From positions 1-32,946 of the forward strand of contig NZZV01000108.1 of NCBI GenBank assembly GCA_002698945.1: a stretch of 32,946 bases of DNA. Direction: 5' to 3'. The notes beneath the pieces were generated by a model. The model did no database searches, was not told where the DNA came from, and saw only the letters and a program-made list of their open reading frames with translations. Numbering within the stretch: the stretch's first letter is position 1; every line of letters starts with the position of its first letter. Below are positions 1-7,880 of the stretch, piece by piece. The position numbers and the translations under genes are program-made. This DNA comes from Acidimicrobiaceae bacterium (GTDB lineage: Bacteria; Actinomycetota; Acidimicrobiia; Acidimicrobiales; Ilumatobacteraceae).

Positions 1-869
1 ACGCCCTCGTCCTCCGTCGCCCGTCGGTCGATCGTGGCCGGGAGCACCGAGACGTCACCGCCGTCGTGCTGGACGACCCAGAACATGCCGACACCTGTGT
101 TGTGCAGCGCCGGCTCGCCCACGGACGGCAACGGCACGACAATGTCGGTCGGTGTCTGCGTGACGGTCGCCGGGTCGGCCGGGTCGTCAGGGGCCTCCGC
201 TGGTGCCGTGTACTCGAAGATCTGTTCGGGCACGTCGTACAGCTCGGCCGCCGGAATCCGGATCAGCGCCTCGTCGCCGAGTGCAGCGCGGTCGATGGCG
301 ACGACGTACAGCCATGACAGCAGCGGGTCCTCGCAGGCATCCGCCAGTTCCTCGAACACGGGTGTCCACAGTGCGATGCCGTCCCGATTCGTGACCTCGA
401 ACTGGGTGACCACGTCGGCGCAGGCGTTGTCGGGGCGGGTCATCACCAACGCAACGTTCCTACTGAAGTCGATCGGCTCGACCGAGGGGGCGGGGTTCAT
501 GATCTCGCCATAGGTCTCGGCGTCGGTAGCGACCCAGGCATCGCCGAAGCCCTCCGCCGTCTCTTCGACGTGCAGGACGTCGAAGTACTCCTCGCCGGCG
601 ATCAACGTCTCGCCCGGTGCCGGCCGCAGTGCTGCGTCGGGTTCGTCGGGGACGGTGAGGTAGCCCTCGATCGGATCGGTGTCGTCGCCGGTCGTCAGCA
701 CGAGTCCGGTGACGCCGGCGACGATCAGCACCACCACGGCGGCCGGGAGCAGCCAGAAGGGTGTGCCGGACGGCTGGCGGCGCCGCTCGAACACGTCCCG
801 CGCAGCGGCTTCGTCGACCTCGGGGGCGAGGCGGGCGAGCTGGGTCGTGAAGTCGGTTTGCTCAGGCAT
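1..869 (-). CDS. Single-pass membrane protein encoded with the ECF sigma factor (possible anti-sigma or regulatory partner), partial at the left edge
   Basis: Reverse-strand reading from ATG at 869 gives MPEQTDFTTQLARLAPEVDEAAARDVFERRRQPSGTPFWLLPAAVVVLIVAGVTGLVLTTGDDTDP..., open to base 1. N-terminal cytosolic segment, one TM helix, extracytoplasmic domain. Absent from the ORF track because it runs off the edge. Its start overlaps the sigma factor 3' end. Confidence 0.75.
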   Translation of the reverse strand, partial: MPEQTDFTTQLARLAPEVDEAAARDVFERRRQPSGTPFWLLPAAVVVLIVAGVTGLVLTTGDDTDPIEGYLTVPDEPDAALRPAPGETLIAGEEYFDVLHVEETAEGFGDAWVATDAETYGEIMNPAPSVEPIDFSRNVALVMTRPDNACADVVTQFEVTNRDGIALWTPVFEELADACEDPLLSWLYVVAIDRAALGDEALIRIPAAELYDVPEQIFEYTAPAEAPDDPADPATVTQTPTDIVVPLPSVGEPALHNTGVGMFWVVQHDGGDVSVLPATIDRRATEDEG

Positions 870-1353
870 CGGACACCTCCATCAGGGAACGGAGACGGGT
901 GCGAGCGTCGTGCAGGTTCGACTTCACCGTGCCGGGGCTGACCTCCAGCGCCGCCGCCACCTCGTCGACCGGCAGGTCGGCGAGGTAGTGCAGGCACACC
1001 GCGGCCCGCATCGCGTCGGGCAGTGCGGCGATGGCGCGTCGCAGGTCGAGCAGGTCGGCGGTCAGGTCGGCGTCGGGCACCGGCTTCACCGTGGCGAGGA
1101 TCTCGCGGCGGCGACGCCGGTTGCGTTGCCCGTTGAGGAGCCGGTGCAGTGCCACCCGGCGGACCCAACCAGCGGGGTCGTCGTAGCCCGAGACCTCGCT
1201 CCAACGACGGTCGGCCTGGATGAAGGCCTCCTGGACCGCGTCGGCGGCGTCGACCGGATCGAACGCGACGCCGAGCGACCGCACCAGACGCCGGTACTCG
1301 GCGTCGAAGAGCCTGCTCACATCCGTCATGTCACCCCCGACACCCGTCAGCAT
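862..1353 (-). CDS. ECF-family RNA polymerase sigma factor (SigE-like); start may be ATG at 1329
   Basis: Sigma70 r2 (DAADAVQEAFIQADRRW) and r4 (ALPDAMRAAVCLHYLADLPVDEVAAALEVSPGTVKSNLHDARTRLR) signatures. Confidence 0.9.
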   Translation of the reverse strand: MLTGVGGDMTDVSRLFDAEYRRLVRSLGVAFDPVDAADAVQEAFIQADRRWSEVSGYDDPAGWVRRVALHRLLNGQRNRRRRREILATVKPVPDADLTADLLDLRRAIAALPDAMRAAVCLHYLADLPVDEVAAALEVSPGTVKSNLHDARTRLRSLMEVSDA

Positions 1354-1379
1354 GCCACCCGGTTGGGTCGGTTGGTTCT

Positions 1380-1461
1380 ACGGATGGGGTCAGACCAGTT
1401 CCGACGTATCGAGCTCGAGCACCGCCGGGTTGATTGTCGGATCTGGTCTGACCCCATCCGT
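1380..1461. repeat. Inverted repeat, 26-nt arms (1380..1405 / 1436..1461), diverged copy of a dispersed palindromic element
   Basis: acggatggggtcagaccagttccgac ... gtcggatctggtctgaccccatccgt; one mismatch between arms. Confidence 0.85.
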
Positions 1462-1476
1462 CTAGGGTTCCGGGGC

Positions 1477-2460
1477 ATGACGGTGCAGGAGCATGTGGAC
1501 CGGCTCTTCGGGCGGTCGCCGGAGCAGGGGGTCTCGCTCGCGATGGTGGTGCTCCACCGGGGCGAGGTGGTGGGGGAGCGGTACGGCACCCAGCCGGCGA
1601 ACGACTTCAACCCGGCGGTCGAGATCGGGCCCGACTCGACGCTCATCTCGTGGAGCACCGCCAAGTCGATGACCCACGCCGCCTGCGGCATCCTCGTCCG
1701 CGACGGACTGCTCGACCTCGATGCTCCGGCACCGGTTCCGGAGTGGGCGGACACACCGAAGGCTGAGATCACCACGCTCGACCTGCTCGAGATGCGGCCC
1801 GGCCTCCGCTTCCTGGAGGACTACGTCGACGGTGACGAGTCGAACTGCATCGCCATGCTGTGGGGCGACGGCGCCCACGACCACGCCGCGTACGCTGCCG
1901 GCCTCCCCCTCGACCACGAGCCCGGCGAGGTCTGGAACTACTCGTCAGGCACGACCAACATCATCACCCGTATCATCGGCGACATCGTCGGCCACGACCA
2001 GGAGCACACCGAACGGTTCCTGATGGAGCGGCTGTTCGGACCGACCGGGATGACGAGTGCGATCCCCAAGTTCGACGGGGTCGGCACCTGGGTCGGGTCG
2101 TCGTACGTCTACGCGACCGCCCGCGACTTCGCCCGGTTCGGTGAGCTGTACCGCCACGACGGTGTGACCGAGGACGGCGAGCGCATCCTGCCGGAGGGGT
2201 GGGCCGACCACGGCCGCACCGTCGTCGCTCACGACCCGACCGACGACCTGCCGACCGGTTTCGACTACGGCCGCCACTGGTGGATGTGGCCCGAGTTCCC
2301 CGGTTCGATGGCCGCCCACGGCTACGAGGGTCAGTACGTCGTGGTCGTGCCCGACCGCGAACTGACGATCGTGCACCTCGGCAAGACCCCGGCGGAGCAC
2401 CGCCGCCACGTCGTCGGCGCGATCTCGGAACTCATCCGCAGCGTCCCGCTGTCGGCATAA
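1477..2460 (+). CDS. Serine hydrolase, beta-lactamase class C-like
   Basis: In-frame ATG at 1477; SWSTAKSMTHAACGILVRDGLLDLD (SxxK-type region), YSSGTTN motif; C-terminal GYEGQYVVVVPDRELTIVHLG. Confidence 0.88.
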   Translation: MTVQEHVDRLFGRSPEQGVSLAMVVLHRGEVVGERYGTQPANDFNPAVEIGPDSTLISWSTAKSMTHAACGILVRDGLLDLDAPAPVPEWADTPKAEITTLDLLEMRPGLRFLEDYVDGDESNCIAMLWGDGAHDHAAYAAGLPLDHEPGEVWNYSSGTTNIITRIIGDIVGHDQEHTERFLMERLFGPTGMTSAIPKFDGVGTWVGSSYVYATARDFARFGELYRHDGVTEDGERILPEGWADHGRTVVAHDPTDDLPTGFDYGRHWWMWPEFPGSMAAHGYEGQYVVVVPDRELTIVHLGKTPAEHRRHVVGAISELIRSVPLSA

Positions 2461-2500
2461 CCTGGGCACGGTCGCCCTCCGCTCCGGCGGCGAGTCCCGA

Positions 2501-3871
2501 ATGACCGACCCGACGACCTCCGCCTCCGACGCCGCAGCGTCCGATTCGACCACTCCTGGAGCGGCCGAGCAGGTCGACGAGCACGTCGCCGGGGACCCAG
2601 TGCTCGAGGAGGCCGACACCGCACTCCGCGTCGGCGCGGCCGACGACGACGAGCCGGCGCCCGACGAGGCGCCCGAGCCGGCGCCGACGCGTCGCCCGTT
2701 CCGATTCACGTTGAAGCTGCTGCTGTTCCTGGCCGCCATCTACTACTTCGTCGTACCACTCGTCCCCGACTTCCGGAACGCGCTGGAAGACCTGCGACAG
2801 GTCGAACCCGCCCTGCTCGTGCTGGGCCTGATGCTCGAGCTGATGGCGCTGTACTGCTACGCCCCGCTCATGAAGGCCGCCCTCGGCGATGCCGGTCACG
2901 ACATCTCACGCGGTCGCCTGTTCCGGATCCAGATGAGCACCCGAGCGCTGTCGTCGATCGTCCCGGGCGGCAACGCCGCATCCTCGGCACTGGGCTACCG
3001 CCTCCTCACCTTGTCGGGGATCTCGGGCCCCGACGCCGGGTTCGCACTCGCGACCGTCGGGCTCGGTTCGGCCGTGGTGCTCAACCTGATCCTGTGGTGT
3101 GGCCTCGTCGTGTCGATCCTCGTCCGCGGCGTCAACCCGATCTACGCGTCGGCGGCGTTGGCCGGCGTCATCGTGATGGGACTCGCCGCGGCGCTGGTCT
3201 TCGGTCTGATGGAAGGGCAGGGTCGGTCCGAACGAGCGGTGCGCTGGATCGCTCGCAAGATCCACGTCGACGAGGACAAGGCCGCAATGGTGCTGCACCG
3301 CCTCGCAGAGCGGCTCGAGCAGCTGATCTCTGATCGGCAGCTGTTGGGGCGGGTCGTGCTGTGGGCGGCTCTCAACTGGATGTTCGACATGGCTGCGCTG
3401 TGGGTGTTCCTACGGGCATTCAACACGACCATGCCGATCGACGCGATCATCGTCTCGTTCGGCATCGCCAACGTGCTTGCCGCGATCCCGATTACACCCG
3501 GTGGGCTCGGCTACGTCGACGCCAGCTATGTCGCGCTGCTCGTCGGCTTCGGTGCGACGCGCAGCCGCGCCACGCTCGGGGTTGCCTCGTACCGGTTCGC
3601 GCAGTTCTTCTTCCCGATCCTGCTCGGCGGTCTGATGTACCTGTCGCTGCGCGTCGGTCCGTGGTCGATCGAGCGGCGCGATCGACTGATACGACTGCGT
3701 GACCTTGCCGAGGAGGAGACGCGACGCGGTGAATCGAAGATCGATTTCCAGATGCGGTTCCCGACCCGGGACGACACCGGACAGCTGATCCGTCGACCGC
3801 CTTCGGCACTCGTCAAGATCGAGGAGCAGCAGGAGAAGTTCCGGCGGTGGCGTCGGAATCGCAAGCAGTGA
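2501..3871 (+). CDS. Lysylphosphatidylglycerol synthase TM region / flippase-like integral membrane protein
   Basis: Multiple TM segments; SSIVPGGNAASSALGYRLL and AAIPITPGGLGYVDASYVALLVGFG motifs typical of the UPF0104/LPG_synthase_TM family. Confidence 0.82.
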   Translation: MTDPTTSASDAAASDSTTPGAAEQVDEHVAGDPVLEEADTALRVGAADDDEPAPDEAPEPAPTRRPFRFTLKLLLFLAAIYYFVVPLVPDFRNALEDLRQVEPALLVLGLMLELMALYCYAPLMKAALGDAGHDISRGRLFRIQMSTRALSSIVPGGNAASSALGYRLLTLSGISGPDAGFALATVGLGSAVVLNLILWCGLVVSILVRGVNPIYASAALAGVIVMGLAAALVFGLMEGQGRSERAVRWIARKIHVDEDKAAMVLHRLAERLEQLISDRQLLGRVVLWAALNWMFDMAALWVFLRAFNTTMPIDAIIVSFGIANVLAAIPITPGGLGYVDASYVALLVGFGATRSRATLGVASYRFAQFFFPILLGGLMYLSLRVGPWSIERRDRLIRLRDLAEEETRRGESKIDFQMRFPTRDDTGQLIRRPPSALVKIEEQQEKFRRWRRNRKQ

Positions 3872-4716
3872 GCGATCTCACCGGCGACGTCTTGGCGTGG
3901 GGTGTACCCCGCCTGCGCGACCTGCCGTGGCGACACACTCGCGACGCGTGGGCGGTGCTCGTGAGCGAGGTCATGCTGCAGCAGACCCAGGTCGGTCGGG
4001 TGATCCCGCGTTGGTACTCGTTCCTCGACCGGTTCCCGACCCCCGCTACGTGCGCGGCCGCCCCGCTCGGCGACGTACTCCGTGAGTGGCAGGGGCTCGG
4101 CTACCCGCGTCGGGCCCGCAACCTGCACGCCACCGCGCAGCAGGTGACCGAGCTGGGCGGGTTTCCGCGCGATCTCGACGGGCTGCTCGCGTTGCCCGGC
4201 ATCGGCCCGTACACGGCTCGTGCGGTGATGGCGTTCGCGTTCGAACTCGACGCTGCCGTCGTCGACACCAACATCGCCCGCGTCTACGCCCGGGTGGCGG
4301 GGGAGCGACTGACGCCGAAGCGGGTCCAGTCGATCGCCGACGACCACTGCCCGAGCGGCGACGCCTGGGTGTGGAACCAGTGCCTGATGGATCTCGGCGC
4401 CGTGCTGTGCCGGCCGCGCGATCCGGCCTGCGGCGACTGCCCGATACGGAAGCGGTGTGGGTGGCATGGCGACCCGGAGCGACCCGATCCGGCAGTGGGC
4501 TCGAGCGGTGTGAGCGGCAAACAGGCTCCGTTCGAGGGCAGCGACCGGCAAGCCCGCGGTCGCCTCATGAAGGCACTCGGTAACGGTCCCGTCGGGCTGA
4601 CCGCCGTCGCAGCGGTGATGCAGCGAGACGATGCGACCGCCGAGCGCCTGGTGACCGATCTGGTGCGGGACGGGCTCTGCTGCACCGACGGCGTCACCAT
4701 CTGCCTCCCGACCTGA
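3868..4716 (+). CDS. mutY: A/G-specific adenine glycosylase (MutY-type HhH-GPD), no clear C-terminal NUDIX-like domain; alternative GTG start at 3847
   Basis: PWR, VSEVMLQQTQV, LPGIGPYTARAV (HhH), VVDTNIARV, [4Fe-4S] C-x6-C-x2-C-x5-C (CRPRDPACGDCPIRKRC). GTG 3868 overlaps the upstream TGA (GTGA). Confidence 0.92.
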   Translation: MSDLTGDVLAWGVPRLRDLPWRHTRDAWAVLVSEVMLQQTQVGRVIPRWYSFLDRFPTPATCAAAPLGDVLREWQGLGYPRRARNLHATAQQVTELGGFPRDLDGLLALPGIGPYTARAVMAFAFELDAAVVDTNIARVYARVAGERLTPKRVQSIADDHCPSGDAWVWNQCLMDLGAVLCRPRDPACGDCPIRKRCGWHGDPERPDPAVGSSGVSGKQAPFEGSDRQARGRLMKALGNGPVGLTAVAAVMQRDDATAERLVTDLVRDGLCCTDGVTICLPT

Positions 4717-4730
4717 CACCCGACGAACTC

Positions 4731-4767
4731 GTGAACAATTTGCGCACTGAGTGCGCAAATTGTTCAC
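4731..4767. repeat. Perfect 37-nt palindrome (18-bp arms, 1-nt centre) between convergent genes
   Basis: gtgaacaatttgcgcact-g-agtgcgcaaattgttcac. Confidence 0.95.
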
Positions 4768-4796
4768 GCATTGGCGATGGGAAGGGGCCCGTGGGG

Positions 4797-5318
4797 TCAG
4801 CCGGCGGTGACTTGGGCGACGATGTCGTCGAAGGCGGCGTCGGCGTAGGCGCGCATCTCGTCGTCGGTGCGGTCCTGGATCGGATGCGGGGTGAACACCC
4901 GCGCCATCGCTGAGTAGCCGAGCGACTTCGACTGTGCCTCGGCCGCGGTCACGAACTCGTTCGACGCGACGAACACGCCGGGGATGCCCCGCAGCTCCAG
5001 ATCACTGATGTCGTGCACACTGCACGACGTACAGCTGCCTCAATCGGCGAGCGCCTCGATCACCACATGACACTCGGTGGCGATCTCGTGGCGCAGGTCG
5101 ACCGGGGCCGGCTTGGTGAACGTCGGCTTCGAGTACCGCTTGACGTTGGCGCCGACACCGGCCAGTCGCTCCTCGAGTCGGTCGAGGAACACGTCGCCGC
5201 GCGGCTTCGAGATGTCGAGCAGCCCGACCGTGAGCCCGTCGAGCGACGCCGGGCGCGCCAGACGTGCTCGCTCGGCGACGGTGCGTTCTCCGGTGGGGTC
5301 GAGGATCGTTCGAGTCAT
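4797..5318 (-). CDS. UGSC-motif selenoprotein, 173 aa with selenocysteine at residue 93 (in-frame TGA at 5042..5040); split in the ORF track into 5040..5585 and 4797..5018
   Basis: ATG at 5318 preceded by AGGAGTG; MTRTILDPTGERTVAERARLARPASLDGLTVGLLDISKPRGDVFLDRLEERLAGVGANVKRYSKPTFTKPAPVDLRHEIATECHVVIEALAD-U-GSCTSCSVHDISDLELRGIPGVFVASNEFVTAAEAQSKSLGYSAMARVFTPHPIQDRTDDEMRAYADAAFDDIVAQVTAG-stop. Same frame continues across the TGA; putative SECIS directly downstream. Confidence 0.9.
5010..5028 (-). promoter_or_regulatory. Putative bacterial SECIS hairpin
   Basis: Minus-strand RNA: UGA-GGCAGCUGUAC-[GUCGUGCA]-GUG-[UGCACGAC]; perfect 8-bp stem, 3-nt loop beginning with G, loop 19 nt after the UGA. 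Confidence 0.78.
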
Positions 5319-5332
5319 GGTCACTCCTGTCG

Positions 5333-6766
5333 TCAGTATCGCACCGCTCGCGTGACCGGCGTCGAACCCTTCGCGCCGTTCGCCCATCCGGCGATCAGCA
5401 TCGAGAACAGCCCGGCGCCCCCGCCGGCGCAGGCGAGCATGAGCCCGGTCGGGGTGAACTTCGGCAGATCGCCCTCCAGCCCGATCGGCACCCCTTCGGC
5501 GATGTCGCCGGCCCCGCGGGCCAGTTCGGCAGCCGGGGTGGTGAGACGACTGTGCAGTTCGAACAGGATGCGGTCGCGGTCCCACCCGGCTTCGGCGAAA
5601 ACCCGCGCGTGCTCGGGGCCCATCACCAGGATTGCGTCGAACGCGATGACGAGCTTGTGGTGGTGCATCGCCTGGAGCTGATGGGCGAGCGAGTTCGCCA
5701 GCGACTCGGGTGTGCGGCTGAGCTGGTCGACGATGCAGTGCGGACCTTCACCGGCGAACACGGTGATCGCGTCGACACCTTCGTCGATGCCGAACTGGCC
5801 GGCCAGCGTGCCGTAGGGCGAGGCGGTGTCGTCCTCGGCGAAGCAGAAGCCGACCTTGCCCGGATTGCCATGGGTGGCGCGATCGACCTCGCCCGGCCTC
5901 CCACCGCCGACGTTGCGCACCAGCAGCTGCAGCGCCCGACCGATCGTGGAGTTGGCGCGGTTGCCTTGGCCCATGGCGTTGATGCCCGAGTTCATGCCGA
6001 TCCGGCGGGTGCCGGGCCCGCTGCACACGATGACCGGACTGACCGGCATCGTGGTGGCGAGCAGCCCGTGCATGTTGAACTCGTCGTTGCAGACGGCCTC
6101 GACGGCGGTGAGGACCCACGGCAGGTATTCGGGTTTGCAGCCCGCCATCACCGCAGCGATCGCCACCTTCTCGACCGTGACGTCGACGAGGTCGGGTGGC
6201 ACCGTGGCGACGATCTCGTCGGGAGCACGGGTGGTGCCGTCGAGCATCGCCATGACCCGTGCCTCGGTGGGCGGCACGACGGGGAGGCCGTCGGTCCAGC
6301 CTCGGGTGAACATCATCTCGATGTCGTCCTCGGCGTCGGCGATCTCGATTCGACGAGCCTGCAGGATGCTGCCGCCATGTCGGACCCGCAGCTCGTCGAC
6401 CAGGTCGGGGTCGACACTCTTGCTCCCGCAGCCGGGGCGGAAGTCGGGCAGATCGGGACCGAGTCCGTCGATACCGGTGAGCTCCTCCCAGGCAGTGCGG
6501 AGCCAGCCGACGGTGCGGTCGACCTCGACACCGTCTTCGACCTTGATCAGCGTCGGTACGGTCTCGATCTCGTGGTGCCAACTCACGCCGAGGTCGGCAT
6601 CGTGGATCGCGGCCGGGTCGCCGGGGAAGTCGGGGTCGTCCTGGGTGTACACGGCGAGCCCGGGATCGGCGGCGAGTTGCTGGAGCACCGGCACGACCGT
6701 GCGACACGTCTCGCAGTCACGCTTGACGACGACGACCAACCCGTCGGGCAACACCGGCTTCCCCAT
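5333..6766 (-). CDS. Thioredoxin-like (CxxC) N-terminal domain fused to a large conserved domain; companion gene of the UGSC selenoprotein
   Basis: ATG at 6766; MGKPVLPDGLVVVVKRDCETCRTVVPVLQQLAADPGLAVYTQDD..., then IEMMFTRGWTDGLPVVPPTEARVMAMLDGTTRAPDE...; ends 14 bp upstream of the selenoprotein ATG. Confidence 0.82.
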   Translation of the reverse strand: MGKPVLPDGLVVVVKRDCETCRTVVPVLQQLAADPGLAVYTQDDPDFPGDPAAIHDADLGVSWHHEIETVPTLIKVEDGVEVDRTVGWLRTAWEELTGIDGLGPDLPDFRPGCGSKSVDPDLVDELRVRHGGSILQARRIEIADAEDDIEMMFTRGWTDGLPVVPPTEARVMAMLDGTTRAPDEIVATVPPDLVDVTVEKVAIAAVMAGCKPEYLPWVLTAVEAVCNDEFNMHGLLATTMPVSPVIVCSGPGTRRIGMNSGINAMGQGNRANSTIGRALQLLVRNVGGGRPGEVDRATHGNPGKVGFCFAEDDTASPYGTLAGQFGIDEGVDAITVFAGEGPHCIVDQLSRTPESLANSLAHQLQAMHHHKLVIAFDAILVMGPEHARVFAEAGWDRDRILFELHSRLTTPAAELARGAGDIAEGVPIGLEGDLPKFTPTGLMLACAGGGAGLFSMLIAGWANGAKGSTPVTRAVRY

Positions 6767-6849
6767 GTGGGCCGACGCTACGCCCCACCAGCCAGCCCCG
6801 ACGAACCCACCGATCCGTTCGCCCCAGCCCCGCTCCTGTGCTGCGCCCC

Positions 6850-6921
6850 GGACGCCTGGGCGATTAAATCGCCTGTGTGTCCACCGGTGGACGCCTGGGC
6901 GATTTAATCGACTGTGTGTCC
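6850..6921. repeat. Tandem pair of 33-nt dyad-containing direct repeats (6850..6882, 6889..6921)
   Basis: ggacgcctgggcgattaaatcgcctgtgtgtcc / ggacgcctgggcgatttaatcgactgtgtgtcc; 31/33 identical, 6-nt spacer accggt. Confidence 0.92.
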
Positions 6922-6956
6922 GGCCGAGGCCCGGGTCGCGGTGGGGCAGGTGACAG

Positions 6957-7832
6957 TCAGGCGGGGGCGAGGGGGATCTGGGGGAAGCGGGGGTCGTCGA
7001 GGGGGTCACCGGGGCGGAGGCCGTCGGGCTCGAACGGGGGCGAGACCTGCCATGGGCGGTCGGCCCACACGGCGTCGTCGCCGACCCAGCGCAGGCTCAC
7101 CACGCGCCGTCGTCGCTCGGACGACGGATTGCCGGGAGCGTCGTGCAGGGTGCGGTAGTGGAACACCACCACGTCGCCCGGTTCGACTCCGAACGACACG
7201 GTGCGCAGCGACGGATCGTCCACCAGCATCGCGTCGATGTCCGGCAACAGTTCGTACCGCCCCGACTCGGGCGCGTACGGCGTGTGGTCGACGAACTTGC
7301 GCGGGATGAACCAGCGGCCCCAGCGATGCGAACCGGCGACGAACCGCATCCCGACCTCCTCGGGCACCGGGTCGAGGGCGATCCACATCGAGACGTTCTG
7401 GTCACCGTCGATGCAGTAGTAGGGCTGGTCGTGATGCCACGGTGTTCGCTCCGTGGCGCCCGGCTCCTTCACCAGCACGTGCTCGTGGAAGAACCGCACC
7501 GTGTCCGACCCCATCAGATCGGCGGCGAGGCGGGCGAGGCCACCGTCGAACACCAACCGCTCGTACTGCGGTACCGAGCGCCACGTCACGTAGTCGCTCC
7601 AGAATCCGACCGACTCGTCGGGGTTCGTGTACCAGTGCGACCACGAACTCGGATGGGTGCGGTTGAATTCGACGCCCTCGGCCAGGGCCGCCAACGTCGC
7701 GTCGTCGACCACGCCGCGGAGCACGGCGGCGCCGTCTCGCCGAAAGGTCTCGATGGCGTCGACGTTCCGCTCGGTGTCGGGTGCGGTGCCGGTCTCGGGT
7801 GCGTCGGTCGCGTCGGGGGAAGCGCTCTTCAT
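6957..7832 (-). CDS. Phytanoyl-CoA dioxygenase (PhyH) family Fe(II)/2-OG oxygenase
   Basis: TPWHHDQPYYCIDGDQNVSMWIALDPVPEEVGMRFVAGSHRWG (HxD), later GDVVVFHYRTLHDAPGN (distal His) and RRRRVVSLRWVGDD. Confidence 0.9.
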   Translation of the reverse strand: MKSASPDATDAPETGTAPDTERNVDAIETFRRDGAAVLRGVVDDATLAALAEGVEFNRTHPSSWSHWYTNPDESVGFWSDYVTWRSVPQYERLVFDGGLARLAADLMGSDTVRFFHEHVLVKEPGATERTPWHHDQPYYCIDGDQNVSMWIALDPVPEEVGMRFVAGSHRWGRWFIPRKFVDHTPYAPESGRYELLPDIDAMLVDDPSLRTVSFGVEPGDVVVFHYRTLHDAPGNPSSERRRRVVSLRWVGDDAVWADRPWQVSPPFEPDGLRPGDPLDDPRFPQIPLAPA

Positions 7833-7880
7833 CGGAAACAGGATCGCAGAACGCGCCTCCGATCTCTAGGCTGCGCTGTC

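Noticed and set aside
679-1476. N-terminal extension of the serine hydrolase ORF
   Set aside because: Antisense to the sigma factor and partner; runs through the palindromic repeat; hydrolase homology begins at ATG 1477.
4797-5018. 73-aa minus ORF as a separate small gene starting at a GTG (MHDISDLE...)
   Set aside because: Same frame as the upstream half across the TGA; the key GSCTSC motif lies before this GTG, so it is the C-terminal part of the selenoprotein.
5040-5585. 181-aa minus ORF (MGPRPHPVRTAQ...) as an independent protein
   Set aside because: Its first ~90 codons overlap the 3' end of the 5333..6766 gene in another frame; the real start is ATG 5318 with a ribosome site, and the ORF end is the selenocysteine TGA, not a true stop.
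5264-6907. Long plus-strand ORFs (547 aa, 375 aa) opposite the CETC protein
   Set aside because: Typical GC-rich antisense shadow ORFs; low-complexity translations with no recognisable domain.
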